The notes under the pieces were generated by a model. The model was given only the letters and a program-made list of their open reading frames with translations. It searched no databases and was not told the origin of the DNA. From positions 1 to 19,259 of the forward strand of contig JAEWOZ010000029.1 in NCBI GenBank assembly GCA_023399505.1: a stretch of DNA of 19,259 nt, in the 5' to 3' direction. This document shows positions 1-7,082 of this stretch, piece after piece. This DNA comes from Fusobacteriota bacterium. Lineage in GTDB: Bacteria > Fusobacteriota > Fusobacteriia > Bac17 > JAEWOZ01. Position 1 is the first letter of the stretch, and each line of letters opens with the position of its first letter. The position numbers and the translations under genes were made by a program.

Positions 1-701
1 AATATAAGCTGAGTGACAGCTGCATTTAAAGATAATAACATTAGAGCTTTGTTTTTAATTAAAACTCTTATCCCCTCTTTAAAGCTATGCTTTATATTCA
101 TTCTTTCTGAAATTATTGCCTCTTTGGGCCTTTTAAATACGATAAAGCCTTTCATTATTACAATTACAAAATAGATTAAAGAACATGTTAATACTGACAA
201 GTTAAATCCTAACTTAGCAAATATTAACAAAGAAAATACTGGAGCTAAAGTTCTAGCTATTTTATCAAATGAGATATCGAATGAGTTAGCCTTTAATAGA
301 TCACTTTTCTTAACTATAACTGGAATAATAGCTTTATTTATAGGACCAGCAAATGCTCTTAACAACCCAAATATAAAAACTATAATAAAATAAAAGGATA
401 TATCAGGTTTTTGTAAGACAGAATAAAGAAATACTATTAATAAAAAAGATGCCTTTAAAAGCTCTGGTATTTTAAAAATTTCTTTTCTTTCAAACCTATC
501 TGCTAATAGGCCAGCTATTTGCAGAAATAAAACTTTTGGTAAAGCTTCCATCACATAAATCATTGCAAATTTAAATGCAGAACCAGTAATGTTAAAAACA
601 TGAAAAGAAACTGCATTCTGAAATAGTTCAAATGCAAAATTAGATGCTAAAAGTGAGGTAAAAAACAGTAATAAATTTTTTCTCCTAGAGCCTTTAAACA
701 T
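1..701 (-). CDS. MFS transporter (DHA3/EntS-like), N-terminal half, cut by window edge
   Basis: The reverse strand is open from an ATG at 701 to base 1, about 233 codons, and is cut off by the window. The product begins MFKGSRRKNLLLFF and has several hydrophobic segments. It contains the MFS motif A between helices 2 and 3 (GLLADRFERKE), followed by GLLRAF and LLKANSFDISFDKIARTLAP, all shared position for position with the next gene upstream (953-2266). It is therefore the N-terminal half of a 12-helix inner-membrane exporter of the DHA3 (EntS/macrolide-efflux-like) type. The substrate cannot be told. The start is the first in-frame ATG after a TAA seven bases upstream. The best Shine-Dalgarno (AAGGATGG) is somewhat distant, so the start is less certain than the frame. 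A promoter at 788-817 and a terminator at 894-933 suggest its own transcript. Confidence 0.85.
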   Translation of the reverse strand, partial: MFKGSRRKNLLLFFTSLLASNFAFELFQNAVSFHVFNITGSAFKFAMIYVMEALPKVLFLQIAGLLADRFERKEIFKIPELLKASFLLIVFLYSVLQKPDISFYFIIVFIFGLLRAFAGPINKAIIPVIVKKSDLLKANSFDISFDKIARTLAPVFSLLIFAKLGFNLSVLTCSLIYFVIVIMKGFIVFKRPKEAIISERMNIKHSFKEGIRVLIKNKALMLLSLNAAVTQLI

Positions 702-787
702 GATAATTTAACCATCCTTGTAATCAATATAAAATTTTATTGTCTCATTATTAAAGTATTGATTTTATATTTTTATAAGTAAGATAA

Positions 788-817
788 ATGGTATCATATA
801 TAAAAAAAGATGTCCAA
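788..817 (-). promoter_or_regulatory. Promoter of the truncated MFS gene
   Basis: On the minus strand, TTGGAC (812-817) is followed by an 18-base spacer and TACCAT (788-793), with an extended -10 TGA just before it. The -35 element and spacer nearly copy the promoter at 2398-2427 in front of the tRNA-Leu/second MFS gene. The likeness continues upstream as a run like AAGTG(T/C)TTTT followed by a (C/T)TACAA-like stretch. The 5' leader to the ATG at 701 is about 80 bases and shows no tRNA. Confidence 0.55.
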
Positions 818-893
818 TTATTAGGCCTCCCCTTAGTTGTAATTGGCTTAAAAAACACTTTTTAAATAATTTTAAAATTTATGATATTTAAGA

Positions 894-933
894 AAATTAA
901 AAAAAGTAAAGTATAGAAAAATACTTTACTTTT
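894..933 (-). terminator. Intrinsic terminator after the second MFS gene
   Basis: A perfect 13-bp stem (902-914 with 921-933, AAAAGTAAAGTAT and its complement) encloses a 6-base loop. On the minus strand the stem ends in a run of seven T. It lies about 20 bases after the stop codon at 953-955, and so ends the tRNA-Leu/MFS transcript before the next MFS promoter. Confidence 0.8.
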
Positions 934-952
934 ATATTTTAGTTTAAATTTT

Positions 953-2266
953 TTATCTTTTTTCTTGAGACGAAATGAAAAATATATGTAGAACAACTTT
1001 TAATAGAACACCGACTGCTAATAATATTAAAGGTATGTGCAAGTTGTTTTCAGATGAAAATCCATACATTAAAGAACCTAATGAGCTAGAAAGATTAAAG
1101 AAAACCATAAAATTAGCTATAAACTTTCCTAATTCTTCTCTTGGAACCTCTTTTTGATAATAGTGTGCAAAATAAATAGTAAATAAATTAAATGAAAAGA
1201 ATAAACCTACATTTATAATAAAAAGTAAAATGACTAGAGCACTTAAAGATAAACCATTTCCTAAATAACCAAAATAAGAAACTACAGCTATTATCATACT
1301 TCCGAAAATTAACTTACCTCCTACTGCAACTGTTATACCTTGTCTATCAGTTATTTTGTTTTCTAATCTAGATAAAAAGTATAGAGAAAGTAAAGTTCCT
1401 ACAGCTCCACCTAAGCCCACGAATGCTAGTAAACTTAACCATACATTTTTCTCACTTAAATGTAGTAAATCCATTAATTTAAGAAAAAATTGAATTGAAG
1501 GTAAACTAGTGTCATCTTTAAGCTTTCTGAATATTGTAGGCAACACTACATAATTGAAAGGATGAAATAGTAGTTGTGTAGTAAGAGCATTTAATAATAA
1601 GAGAACTATTCCTCTATTATTGAATAGAGATATTGCACCTCTATAAATTTGTGAAAAAACCTCAAAAGGGCTAAATTTAAATTTTCTTTCTGATACATGA
1701 TCTATAACAATAAAGCTTTTACTTATAGCCATAGCAGCGTATATAAATGAAGCTATGATCATAGGCAAAGTAAATCCAAATATAGATAATATAAACATTG
1801 AAATTACAGGTCCTATTGTTCTAGCTATTTTATCGTTAGAAATTTCATAAGAATTTGCCTTAAGAAGCTTATCTCTAGGCGCCAATATAGGAGCTATAGA
1901 CTTAGTTATTGGAGTAGAAAAAGCTCTCAAAAGTCCTAAAACAAAAGAAGTTATCAGTAATACCTTAACATCTGCATTATAAAAAATACATAACATTACG
2001 GAAAGCCCTAATGATAAAGAGTAGAAAACATCGGTAAATATAAATAATTTTCTTTTATCAAATTGATCTGCTAACAAACCTGCTATCTGTAATAAAAATA
2101 TTTTAGGTAAGTTATTTAAAACTATAGACATTGCAAATTTTGCAGCTGATCCACTTATTTGGAGTATTTGATAACTCAAAGCAGTTAGTGCAAAATTATA
2201 TGCGAAACTAGCTATAATTTGAGTAATTAAAAATATATTAAGATTCCTGTTTTCTTTAGCTAACAT
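953..2266 (-). CDS. MFS transporter (DHA3/EntS-like), 437 aa
   Basis: A full-length membrane exporter with roughly 12 hydrophobic segments spread over 437 residues, the usual length for the major facilitator superfamily. MFS motif A reads GLLADQFDKRK, between the second and third helices, and GLLRAFSTPITKSIAP follows as in exporters of the DHA3 group. The substrate cannot be deduced. The frame stays open upstream to 2329, but that extension would run into tRNA-Leu. The ATG at 2266 has GAGG nine bases upstream, while the ATG at 2281 has no Shine-Dalgarno, so 2266 is chosen. It sits 33 bases after the tRNA 3' end with no terminator between, so the two are probably co-transcribed from 2398-2427. 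It is a tandem paralogue of the gene at 1-701. Confidence 0.88.
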   Translation of the reverse strand: MLAKENRNLNIFLITQIIASFAYNFALTALSYQILQISGSAAKFAMSIVLNNLPKIFLLQIAGLLADQFDKRKLFIFTDVFYSLSLGLSVMLCIFYNADVKVLLITSFVLGLLRAFSTPITKSIAPILAPRDKLLKANSYEISNDKIARTIGPVISMFILSIFGFTLPMIIASFIYAAMAISKSFIVIDHVSERKFKFSPFEVFSQIYRGAISLFNNRGIVLLLLNALTTQLLFHPFNYVVLPTIFRKLKDDTSLPSIQFFLKLMDLLHLSEKNVWLSLLAFVGLGGAVGTLLSLYFLSRLENKITDRQGITVAVGGKLIFGSMIIAVVSYFGYLGNGLSLSALVILLFIINVGLFFSFNLFTIYFAHYYQKEVPREELGKFIANFMVFFNLSSSLGSLMYGFSSENNLHIPLILLAVGVLLKVVLHIFFISSQEKR

Positions 2267-2299
2267 TTGTAACAACCTCATAATTAAAAAATAATTGCA

Positions 2300-2385
2300 T
2301 GGTGCGAAGAGCGGGACTTGAACCCGCACAGAATTTCTTCTACATGCCCCTCAAACATGCGCGTCTACCATTCCGCCACCCTCGC
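2300..2385 (-). tRNA. tRNA-Leu (anticodon GAG)
   Basis: An 86-base type II tRNA with encoded CCA. The acceptor GCGAGGG pairs with TCTTCGC (two G-T wobbles), and the T arm is GCGGG-TTCAAGT-CCCGC. The anticodon stem CATGT/GCATG holds loop TTGAGGG, giving anticodon GAG (bases 2350-2352, reading CUU/CUC Leu). A long variable arm, AGAA-GAAA-TTCT, is typical of tRNA-Leu. The D arm contains the usual GGTAGACGC. Its 5' end lies about 6 bases from the start predicted from the promoter at 2398-2427. Confidence 0.96.
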
Positions 2386-2397
2386 AAACAGATACTA

Positions 2398-2427
2398 ATC
2401 TTATCATATAAAAAATAAGATGTCCAA
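2398..2427 (-). promoter_or_regulatory. Promoter for tRNA-Leu and the downstream MFS gene
   Basis: On the minus strand TTGGAC (2422-2427), an 18-base spacer and TAAGAT (2398-2403) with a preceding TGA (extended -10). The implied start, near 2391, is just ahead of the mature tRNA 5' end at 2385. Strongly similar to the promoter at 788-817. Confidence 0.7.
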
Positions 2428-2460
2428 TAATCAAGCTTGTAGAATTTAAAAGCACTTAAC

Positions 2461-2489
2461 TTGACGAAATTTTAAAATGATGTCATAAT
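2461..2489 (+). promoter_or_regulatory. Promoter of the small exported protein gene
   Basis: TTGACG (2461-2466), a 17-base spacer and CATAAT (2484-2489), with TGT ahead of the -10 as an extended -10 element. Divergent from the tRNA-Leu promoter about 35 bases away. Transcription would start near 2496, about 30 bases ahead of the ATG at 2526. Confidence 0.65.
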
Positions 2490-2525
2490 TTTATAAAAAT
2501 ATTTAAAATTTTTAGAGGTAAGAGT

Positions 2526-2717
2526 ATGAAAAATTTAATTCTAGCAAGCTTAACAGCTTTAGCTGGATTATCGGCAAATGCCCCCCAAACGACTAAACAT
2601 AAAAAATGTGAATGTCCTACTTGTTTTATAAAGCATAATAAAAATACAAGATTTAACAGAAAAAGAAAAGAAGCAGAAAACACAAAAAGCCAAGAAAATA
2701 GAAACGAAGAGCTATAA
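2526..2717 (+). CDS. Small exported basic protein with a CxCxxC motif, 63 aa, unknown function
   Basis: Unrecognised. The first 19 or so residues (MKNLILASLTALAGLSANA) look like a signal peptide: a lysine, a hydrophobic core, then an A-x-A site, although the following proline is unfavourable for cleavage. The mature part is short, highly charged and lysine-rich, with three cysteines in CECPTC (residues about 28-33) that could bind a metal or form disulfides. The start has AGAGG seven bases upstream, and a good promoter sits at 2461-2489. The stop codon overlaps the first base-paired arm of a long hairpin (2716-2784). Promoter, ribosome site, signal peptide and terminator together make it a real gene despite its size; the reading frame on the other strand here is a shadow. 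Confidence 0.7.
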   Translation: MKNLILASLTALAGLSANAPQTTKHKKCECPTCFIKHNKNTRFNRKRKEAENTKSQENRNEEL

Positions 2718-2784
2718 AAGAAATATATTTATTGAAATTATTATAAAAATGAAAAAAGTATAATTATTTAAATATATTTCTTTT
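2716..2784 (+). terminator. Long-stem hairpin, probable terminator, with a -10-like site in its loop
   Basis: A perfect 16-bp AT-rich stem (2716-2731 with 2769-2784) closes a 37-base loop, and the right arm ends in a T-rich run (TTTTTATT). It begins at the stop codon of the 63-aa gene. Within the loop, TATAAT lies at 2759-2764, so the promoter of the next gene (2822) may lie inside the structure; a clear -35 was not found. The large loop makes it a weaker terminator than the others in this window. Confidence 0.5.
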
Positions 2785-2821
2785 TATTATAAAAATTTCC
2801 CACTACAAAGAGAGGTAACAG

Positions 2822-4042
2822 ATGAAAAAACTTTTATTAACATCAACTTTATTATTTACATCAATTTCTTGTTTTAAAGATTATAGAAAAGAGATGGTAA
2901 CCCAGCAAAAGAAAGAGTTAAATGCAGCTCAAAATAAAATTTCAGCTTTTATAACTACCTTTGTTAAAACAGATATAATAACAAAATCTGAGCAATTAGT
3001 AGCATTTGCAAATAATTCTTTAAGAAGTGGGAAAATTCCAAGTGAAAAGAAAACTGAATTAGAACAAGCTATAAAAAATCTTAATCACTCCAAAAAAAGT
3101 TTAGAGAGTAGAATAGAAAATGCTATAGAAGATTTAGAAATTTCAAAAAACCCTAATAATGGTCTTAAACTTTTGGGCTCAATATACATAGTAGCAAAAC
3201 ATGAAAAAATTCAAGATAAAGTAATTGAAATTTTAAATAAAATTATTGAAAATGTGGAAATTGCTCTAAAAATAAACAAAGAAAAAAAATTCTTAGAAAA
3301 TACAGATATGCTAAATTTTCAAAAGTTAGTGCCTAAATGTAAAATGTTAATTGATGCTCTATCTTCATCTAATAAAAATAGAAATGAGAATGAAATTAAA
3401 ATATCCTCTTGGATTTCACAAATAGAACAATTTAAAGTTTTAAGTAATAACAGAGAAGTAGAGATTAAAGAAGAACTTAGAAATGCTATGAAAAGCATTA
3501 TTGATGAAGCAGAAGGGGCAATTAAAGAAAATAACTTCATAAAATTAGATGAATTAAAAGAGAAGAAAGCTCTGCCTATATTAGAAGAAGTATTCTGTGA
3601 TTTTATTGAAAAAGGCGATGCTTTAAAAGATTCTGAAAAACTTGTATTAACAGAAATAGGGAAGAATTTATTAAAACCAGAAGCTATTATGATTAGCAAA
3701 ACCTCTTCTATTGCAGATGAGTACATTAAAGTTGAAAACTTAATTAAACAGGCTAATATTGAAGAGACGAAGGAATGGGAAAGAATTAAAGACAAATACA
3801 GTTTTGTAATAAGATCAAAAGCCGAAATTCCATCATTTGAAGATGCAATAGAATTTCAAAATTATTTTAAAAAAGCTTTTGAGATAAAATCAGATACTTT
3901 GTTTAATTCATTAGGGGACAAAATTAATGAAATAAATAGTATAAAATTACAAAAGGAAATTTCAAGATCACTTAATTATTTAAAAATCAAATTGGAAGAT
4001 ATGGAAAAAAAATTAGCAAACGCTAATGAAAAAACTAATTAA
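2822..4042 (+). CDS. Orphan lipoprotein, 406 aa, mostly helical
   Basis: Family not recognised. The N-terminus (MKKLLLTSTLLFTSISC) has a basic start, a hydrophobic core and a cysteine at residue 17 preceded by SIS, a slightly relaxed lipobox, so it is probably exported and lipid-anchored. The rest is rich in Lys, Glu, Asn and Ile with long predicted helices and coiled-coil-like stretches (about 20-140, 190-270 and 370-400) and no membrane segment. No catalytic motif is visible. The ATG has GAGG six bases upstream. It converges on radA, and the coding ends overlap by 8 bp; its own terminator (4089-4116) lies inside radA. A tethered surface or periplasmic helical protein is the most one can infer. 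Confidence 0.85.
   Translation: MKKLLLTSTLLFTSISCFKDYRKEMVTQQKKELNAAQNKISAFITTFVKTDIITKSEQLVAFANNSLRSGKIPSEKKTELEQAIKNLNHSKKSLESRIENAIEDLEISKNPNNGLKLLGSIYIVAKHEKIQDKVIEILNKIIENVEIALKINKEKKFLENTDMLNFQKLVPKCKMLIDALSSSNKNRNENEIKISSWISQIEQFKVLSNNREVEIKEELRNAMKSIIDEAEGAIKENNFIKLDELKEKKALPILEEVFCDFIEKGDALKDSEKLVLTEIGKNLLKPEAIMISKTSSIADEYIKVENLIKQANIEETKEWERIKDKYSFVIRSKAEIPSFEDAIEFQNYFKKAFEIKSDTLFNSLGDKINEINSIKLQKEISRSLNYLKIKLEDMEKKLANANEKTN
4005..4027 (-). terminator. Intrinsic terminator of the radA operon, inside the opposite gene
   Basis: On the minus strand, stem ATTAGC (4027-4022), loop GTTT and stem GCTAAT (4017-4012) run straight into a T tract (down to 4005). It starts 8 bases after the radA stop codon and lies entirely within the last codons of the plus-strand lipoprotein gene. 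Confidence 0.75.
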
Positions 4043-5381
4043 AAAATTTTAATAGATCAGAAATATTTTGAACATAAGTTATATCTATAGGAGCTTTTTG
4101 AAGCTCCTTTTTGTTTCCCATAGGGGCGTATAATTTTTTAAAACCTACTCTTGCGAGTTCAGTTGCCCTTTTTAGAGAAAAAGGAACTTTTCTTATTTCA
4201 CCTATCAAGCCTACCTCACCCATAACAGCAACTTCAGCGGGAATAGGCACAGATTTAAATGAGGAAATAAGTGAAAAGACCATACCTAAACCTAATGATG
4301 TATCTTTGCTTCTTATCCCTCCTGGGATATTAAAAAAAACATCTTTAGTTAATAGATTTAGATTTAAGTTCTTTTCAACTATAGCTGCAACTATTTGAAC
4401 TTTGTTTGTATCAAGACCTTGTGCTATTCTTCTTGGAAGTCCAAAAATTGCATTAGAAACTAATGATTGAACTTCTAATAGAAATGTTCTATTTCCTTCT
4501 AAAACTGGTACAACGACGCTACCTGGCAATAAAGCTCTCTCTTCAAGGAAATATTCTGAAGGGTTAACTACCTCTTCCATCCCCTCTTCACTCATAACAA
4601 AAATACCTATTTCATTAGTAGCACCATATCTATTCTTAGATACTCTTAAAATTCTATGTGCGAAATCTTCATCACCTTCAAATTCCAATACACAATCTAC
4701 CATATGTTCTAAAAGTTTAGGGCCTGCTATTTTACCCTCTTTAGTAATATGACCTACTATTAGAAAAGAGATAGCCATCTCTTTTGCGATACTTACTAAT
4801 TCTATAGCAGTCTCTCTTATTTGAGACATAGTTCCTGGGATTGTTCCTACTTCTTCATTTAATAGGGTTTGAATTGAATCTACTACAACTACACTTGGCT
4901 TTTCTTTTCTAATATAAGCGCTTATAGCATTTATTCTTGTTTCTGGAAGTATAAAGAAATTTTTACCTTCGATACCTATTCTATTTCCTCTTCCCTTAAC
5001 TTGTTCAGGTGACTCTTCTCCTGAAATGTATAAAACTTTACCTTTTTTAGAATACTTTTCTAAAACTTGTAAAAGAAGAGTAGATTTACCTATGCCAGGT
5101 TTACCGCTAATTAATACTACGCTTCCTTTAACTAGTCCTCCTCCAAGTACTCTATCAAATTCAGCTAATCCACTTGCTATTCTATCTTCAGAAGATGCCT
5201 CTATTTTATCGAAAGATTTTGCCTCTCTTGATTCGTTTATTTCAATGTTTTTTAACTTTTTGCTTTTATCAAAATCTACCTCTTCCTCAAAACTATCCCA
5301 TGCACTGCATTCAGGGCATTTTCCTAACCATTTTGAAGAATTGTAGCCACATTCTTGGCAGACAAATTTCTTTTTAATCAT
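4035..5381 (-). CDS. radA: DNA repair protein RadA (Sms)
   Basis: A RecA-like ATPase that helps process branched recombination intermediates and drives branch migration. Domains in order: a C4 zinc finger (CQECG at 8-12 and CPEC at 22-25), a RecA core with Walker A GKPGIGKST at 93-101 (the usual Glu is Lys) and Walker B SVVVVDSIQT, the RadA-specific KNRYG motif, and a C-terminal Lon-protease-like domain. The length of 448 aa is normal. The ATG at 5381 has AAGGA nine bases upstream and overlaps the end of rnc by 8 bp (ATGATTAA); a TTG at 5402 in the same frame is less likely. It is the last gene of the rpmE operon, so its translation is probably coupled to rnc. Confidence 0.95.
   Translation of the reverse strand: MIKKKFVCQECGYNSSKWLGKCPECSAWDSFEEEVDFDKSKKLKNIEINESREAKSFDKIEASSEDRIASGLAEFDRVLGGGLVKGSVVLISGKPGIGKSTLLLQVLEKYSKKGKVLYISGEESPEQVKGRGNRIGIEGKNFFILPETRINAISAYIRKEKPSVVVVDSIQTLLNEEVGTIPGTMSQIRETAIELVSIAKEMAISFLIVGHITKEGKIAGPKLLEHMVDCVLEFEGDEDFAHRILRVSKNRYGATNEIGIFVMSEEGMEEVVNPSEYFLEERALLPGSVVVPVLEGNRTFLLEVQSLVSNAIFGLPRRIAQGLDTNKVQIVAAIVEKNLNLNLLTKDVFFNIPGGIRSKDTSLGLGMVFSLISSFKSVPIPAEVAVMGEVGLIGEIRKVPFSLKRATELARVGFKKLYAPMGNKKELQKAPIDITYVQNISDLLKFFN
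4089..4116 (+). terminator. Intrinsic terminator of the 406-aa lipoprotein gene, inside radA
   Basis: Stem AGGAGCTT (4089-4096), loop TTTG and stem AAGCTCCT (4101-4108), followed by TTTTTGTTT on the plus strand. It starts 47 bases after the lipoprotein stop codon and falls inside the radA reading frame (codons for KKELQKAPI). On the minus strand no T run follows, so it should not stop radA transcription. Confidence 0.85.
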
Positions 5382-6120
5382 GCTTTTCACTTCCTTCTTC
5401 AATCTTTATCTCTAACTTCTTACAAGCATTTCTTGCTGCGCTTTGTTCAGCCTCTTTTTTACTTTTACCATTTCCTATTCCAATTATCTCATTATTTAAT
5501 TCAACAGCTACTGTAAACATTTTCATATGGTCAGGGCCTTGGGTATTAGTTACAATATACTCTGGAATATTTTTGTATTTAAATTGAGTATGTTCTTGTA
5601 AAACAGTTTTATAGTCAAATGACATTTTATCTTTATGTATTCTCTCTACTTTACGTGTTAAAAAAGGTGTAAGGAATTCTTTTGTTCGTTCTATTCCAGC
5701 ATCTATGTAAAAAGCTCCTAAAAGCGCTTCAAATGCGTCAGCTAATATTGAAGGCCTTGTCTTTCCACCATTTCTTACTTCACCTTTACTTAGTAAGAGA
5801 TACTCCCCTAAATCTAACTGATGCGCAAAAGATGCTAAAATAGGTTCACTAACTATTTTAGACCTTAATTTAACTAACTCACCTTCACTAAAATTTTTAA
5901 AAGCAAAATAAAGATACTCTGTTGTTATTATATTCAACACAGTATCTCCTAATAACTCTAATTTTTCGTTATTATTATCTTTATACTTTATATTTTCATT
6001 ACTATAAGATTTATGAATTAAGGCGCTTATTATAAGCTCTTTGTTATTAAATTCATAGCCTATTTTTTTCTCAATACTATTAACTAATTTAGCTAGAGTG
6101 CTATTAGTTGCTCTATTCAT
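5374..6120 (-). CDS. rnc: Ribonuclease III
   Basis: Cleaves double-stranded RNA in rRNA maturation and mRNA turnover. The catalytic domain carries the RNase III signature NEKLELLGD at residues 51-59 and the second acidic cluster in ILADAFEALLGAFYID. A C-terminal double-stranded-RNA-binding domain follows (from about residue 155, ending KSKKEAEQSAARNACKKL). At 248 aa the length is normal. The ATG at 6120 is chosen because AGGTG lies six bases ahead; the GTG three codons upstream has no ribosome site. An 86-base gap separates it from rpmF. The lipid synthesis genes (plsX, fab, acpP) found between rpmF and rnc in many Firmicutes-like genomes are absent. Its end overlaps radA by 8 bp. Confidence 0.95.
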   Translation of the reverse strand: MNRATNSTLAKLVNSIEKKIGYEFNNKELIISALIHKSYSNENIKYKDNNNEKLELLGDTVLNIITTEYLYFAFKNFSEGELVKLRSKIVSEPILASFAHQLDLGEYLLLSKGEVRNGGKTRPSILADAFEALLGAFYIDAGIERTKEFLTPFLTRKVERIHKDKMSFDYKTVLQEHTQFKYKNIPEYIVTNTQGPDHMKMFTVAVELNNEIIGIGNGKSKKEAEQSAARNACKKLEIKIEEGSEKHD

Positions 6121-6205
6121 AAAAATCACCTATTAATTTAGATGAAATTTAGAGTATATATGAAATTTTTAAATTTTTAAAAACTTTACATAGACCCCAA
6201 AAATC

Positions 6206-6388
6206 TTATTTTTCTGAAACTTCTAAGACTTGTTTGCCTTTATATTGACCACACTTTAAGCATACGCTGTGACTCTTTTTAGATTCACCACAATTTTGAC
6301 AGAAAGCAACATTAACATTTCTTATAAAATGATGCGATCTTCTTTTACCTTGTCTCGAATGCGTGGTCTTTTTAGGGGATACTGCCAT
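6206..6388 (-). CDS. rpmF: 50S ribosomal protein L32
   Basis: A 60-residue large-subunit protein beginning MAVSPKKTTHSRQGKRRSHH, the standard L32 start. It has the zinc-ribbon pairs CQNC and CLKC (zinc-binding, C+ form). GGAGG lies five bases before the ATG. It follows tsaB by 16 bases in the rpmE operon. Confidence 0.97.
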   Translation of the reverse strand: MAVSPKKTTHSRQGKRRSHHFIRNVNVAFCQNCGESKKSHSVCLKCGQYKGKQVLEVSEK

Positions 6389-6404
6389 GTTTGCCTCCGA
6401 TGGA

Positions 6405-7013
6405 TTAAAAATAAAAAGCCTTTATGGGCCTATTGAAATCCTCTTTTTCATAGTTATCTACTATTTTAGCTATAATTGTTGATTTTGTCAAGATGTTATC
6501 AAAGCATATATTATTGAATTTTGAATCTTTTTCTGATATATATACAGCTTCATTAGCATTAAAAAAAATTAAAAATTCTTCTAAAGTATATTTTAAATAA
6601 TAACCTTGTAATATAAGCCTTTTATCTTTTTTTATATATTCAGCAAAATAAATATGATCATTTGAAGTAGTTAAAAAAGCTATTATTTTTTCATGATCTA
6701 TTAAAGAATAAGCTAAAATATCTAAAGTATTAACTACACAACACTTTATAGAAGTTCCTTTAGATAAACCTAAAGCTGTAGCTATGCCTATTCTTGTTCC
6801 TGTAAAAGAGCCTGGCCCTCCACAAGTAGCAATAATATCTATACTATCTAAAGTGAGATTTAACAAGCTTAAGTTAAATTTTATTATTTCTATCATAGTC
6901 TCTGATTTGTGAGGAGGAATATTAAATCTAAATTCTGAAAGTATTCCTTTTTCACTATCATAAATAGTACAAGAATCTAAAGAACTTGAGGTATCAAACG
7001 CGAGTATTTTCAT
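6405..7013 (-). CDS. tsaB: tRNA threonylcarbamoyladenosine biosynthesis protein TsaB
   Basis: The scaffold partner of TsaD and TsaE in making t6A at position 37 of ANN-decoding tRNAs. It has the ASKHA fold. Visible marks are ILAFDTSSS at the start, the HKSETM stretch near residue 35, and GPGSFTGTRIG with the following ALGLSKG. At 202 aa it is a little shorter than E. coli TsaB (about 231), the loss being in the C-terminal half, which is poorly conserved. AAGGGAG precedes the ATG. It lies 69 bases after tsaE. tsaD and tsaC are not in the window, so the pathway is only partly represented here. Confidence 0.93.
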   Translation of the reverse strand: MKILAFDTSSSLDSCTIYDSEKGILSEFRFNIPPHKSETMIEIIKFNLSLLNLTLDSIDIIATCGGPGSFTGTRIGIATALGLSKGTSIKCCVVNTLDILAYSLIDHEKIIAFLTTSNDHIYFAEYIKKDKRLILQGYYLKYTLEEFLIFFNANEAVYISEKDSKFNNICFDNILTKSTIIAKIVDNYEKEDFNRPIKAFYF

Positions 7014-7082
7014 AAATTTTCTCCCTTTTGCTTCTTCTAATAAAATCTTGTATCTATTTTTTAAAAGAATACTTAAAACTTT

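Noticed and set aside
975..1157. Plus-strand 60-codon reading frame inside the MFS gene
   Set aside because: Opposite-strand shadow of a clear transporter gene; no ribosome site or recognisable product.
2267..2329. N-terminal extension of the second MFS gene (start at 2329)
   Set aside because: It overlaps the 3' end of tRNA-Leu and encodes residues derived from the tRNA; the ATG at 2266 has a proper GAGG site.
2483..2683. Minus-strand 66-codon frame opposite the small exported protein
   Set aside because: Competes with the plus-strand frame, which has promoter, ribosome site and signal peptide; hydrophobic content is the complement of Lys-rich codons.
3319..3795. Minus-strand 158-codon frame inside the 406-aa lipoprotein gene
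   Set aside because: Shadow of an AT-rich coding strand (Ser/Leu/Phe-rich); no ribosome site, and the plus-strand gene has signal peptide and terminator.
5382..5402. TTG at 5402 as start of radA
   Set aside because: RadA proteins normally begin just before the first zinc-finger Cys; the ATG at 5381 fits and has AAGGA upstream.
6121..6205. Separate promoter for rnc in the 86-base gap
   Set aside because: A TATACT-like -10 exists but no acceptable -35 at the right spacing; AT-rich background makes it unsafe.
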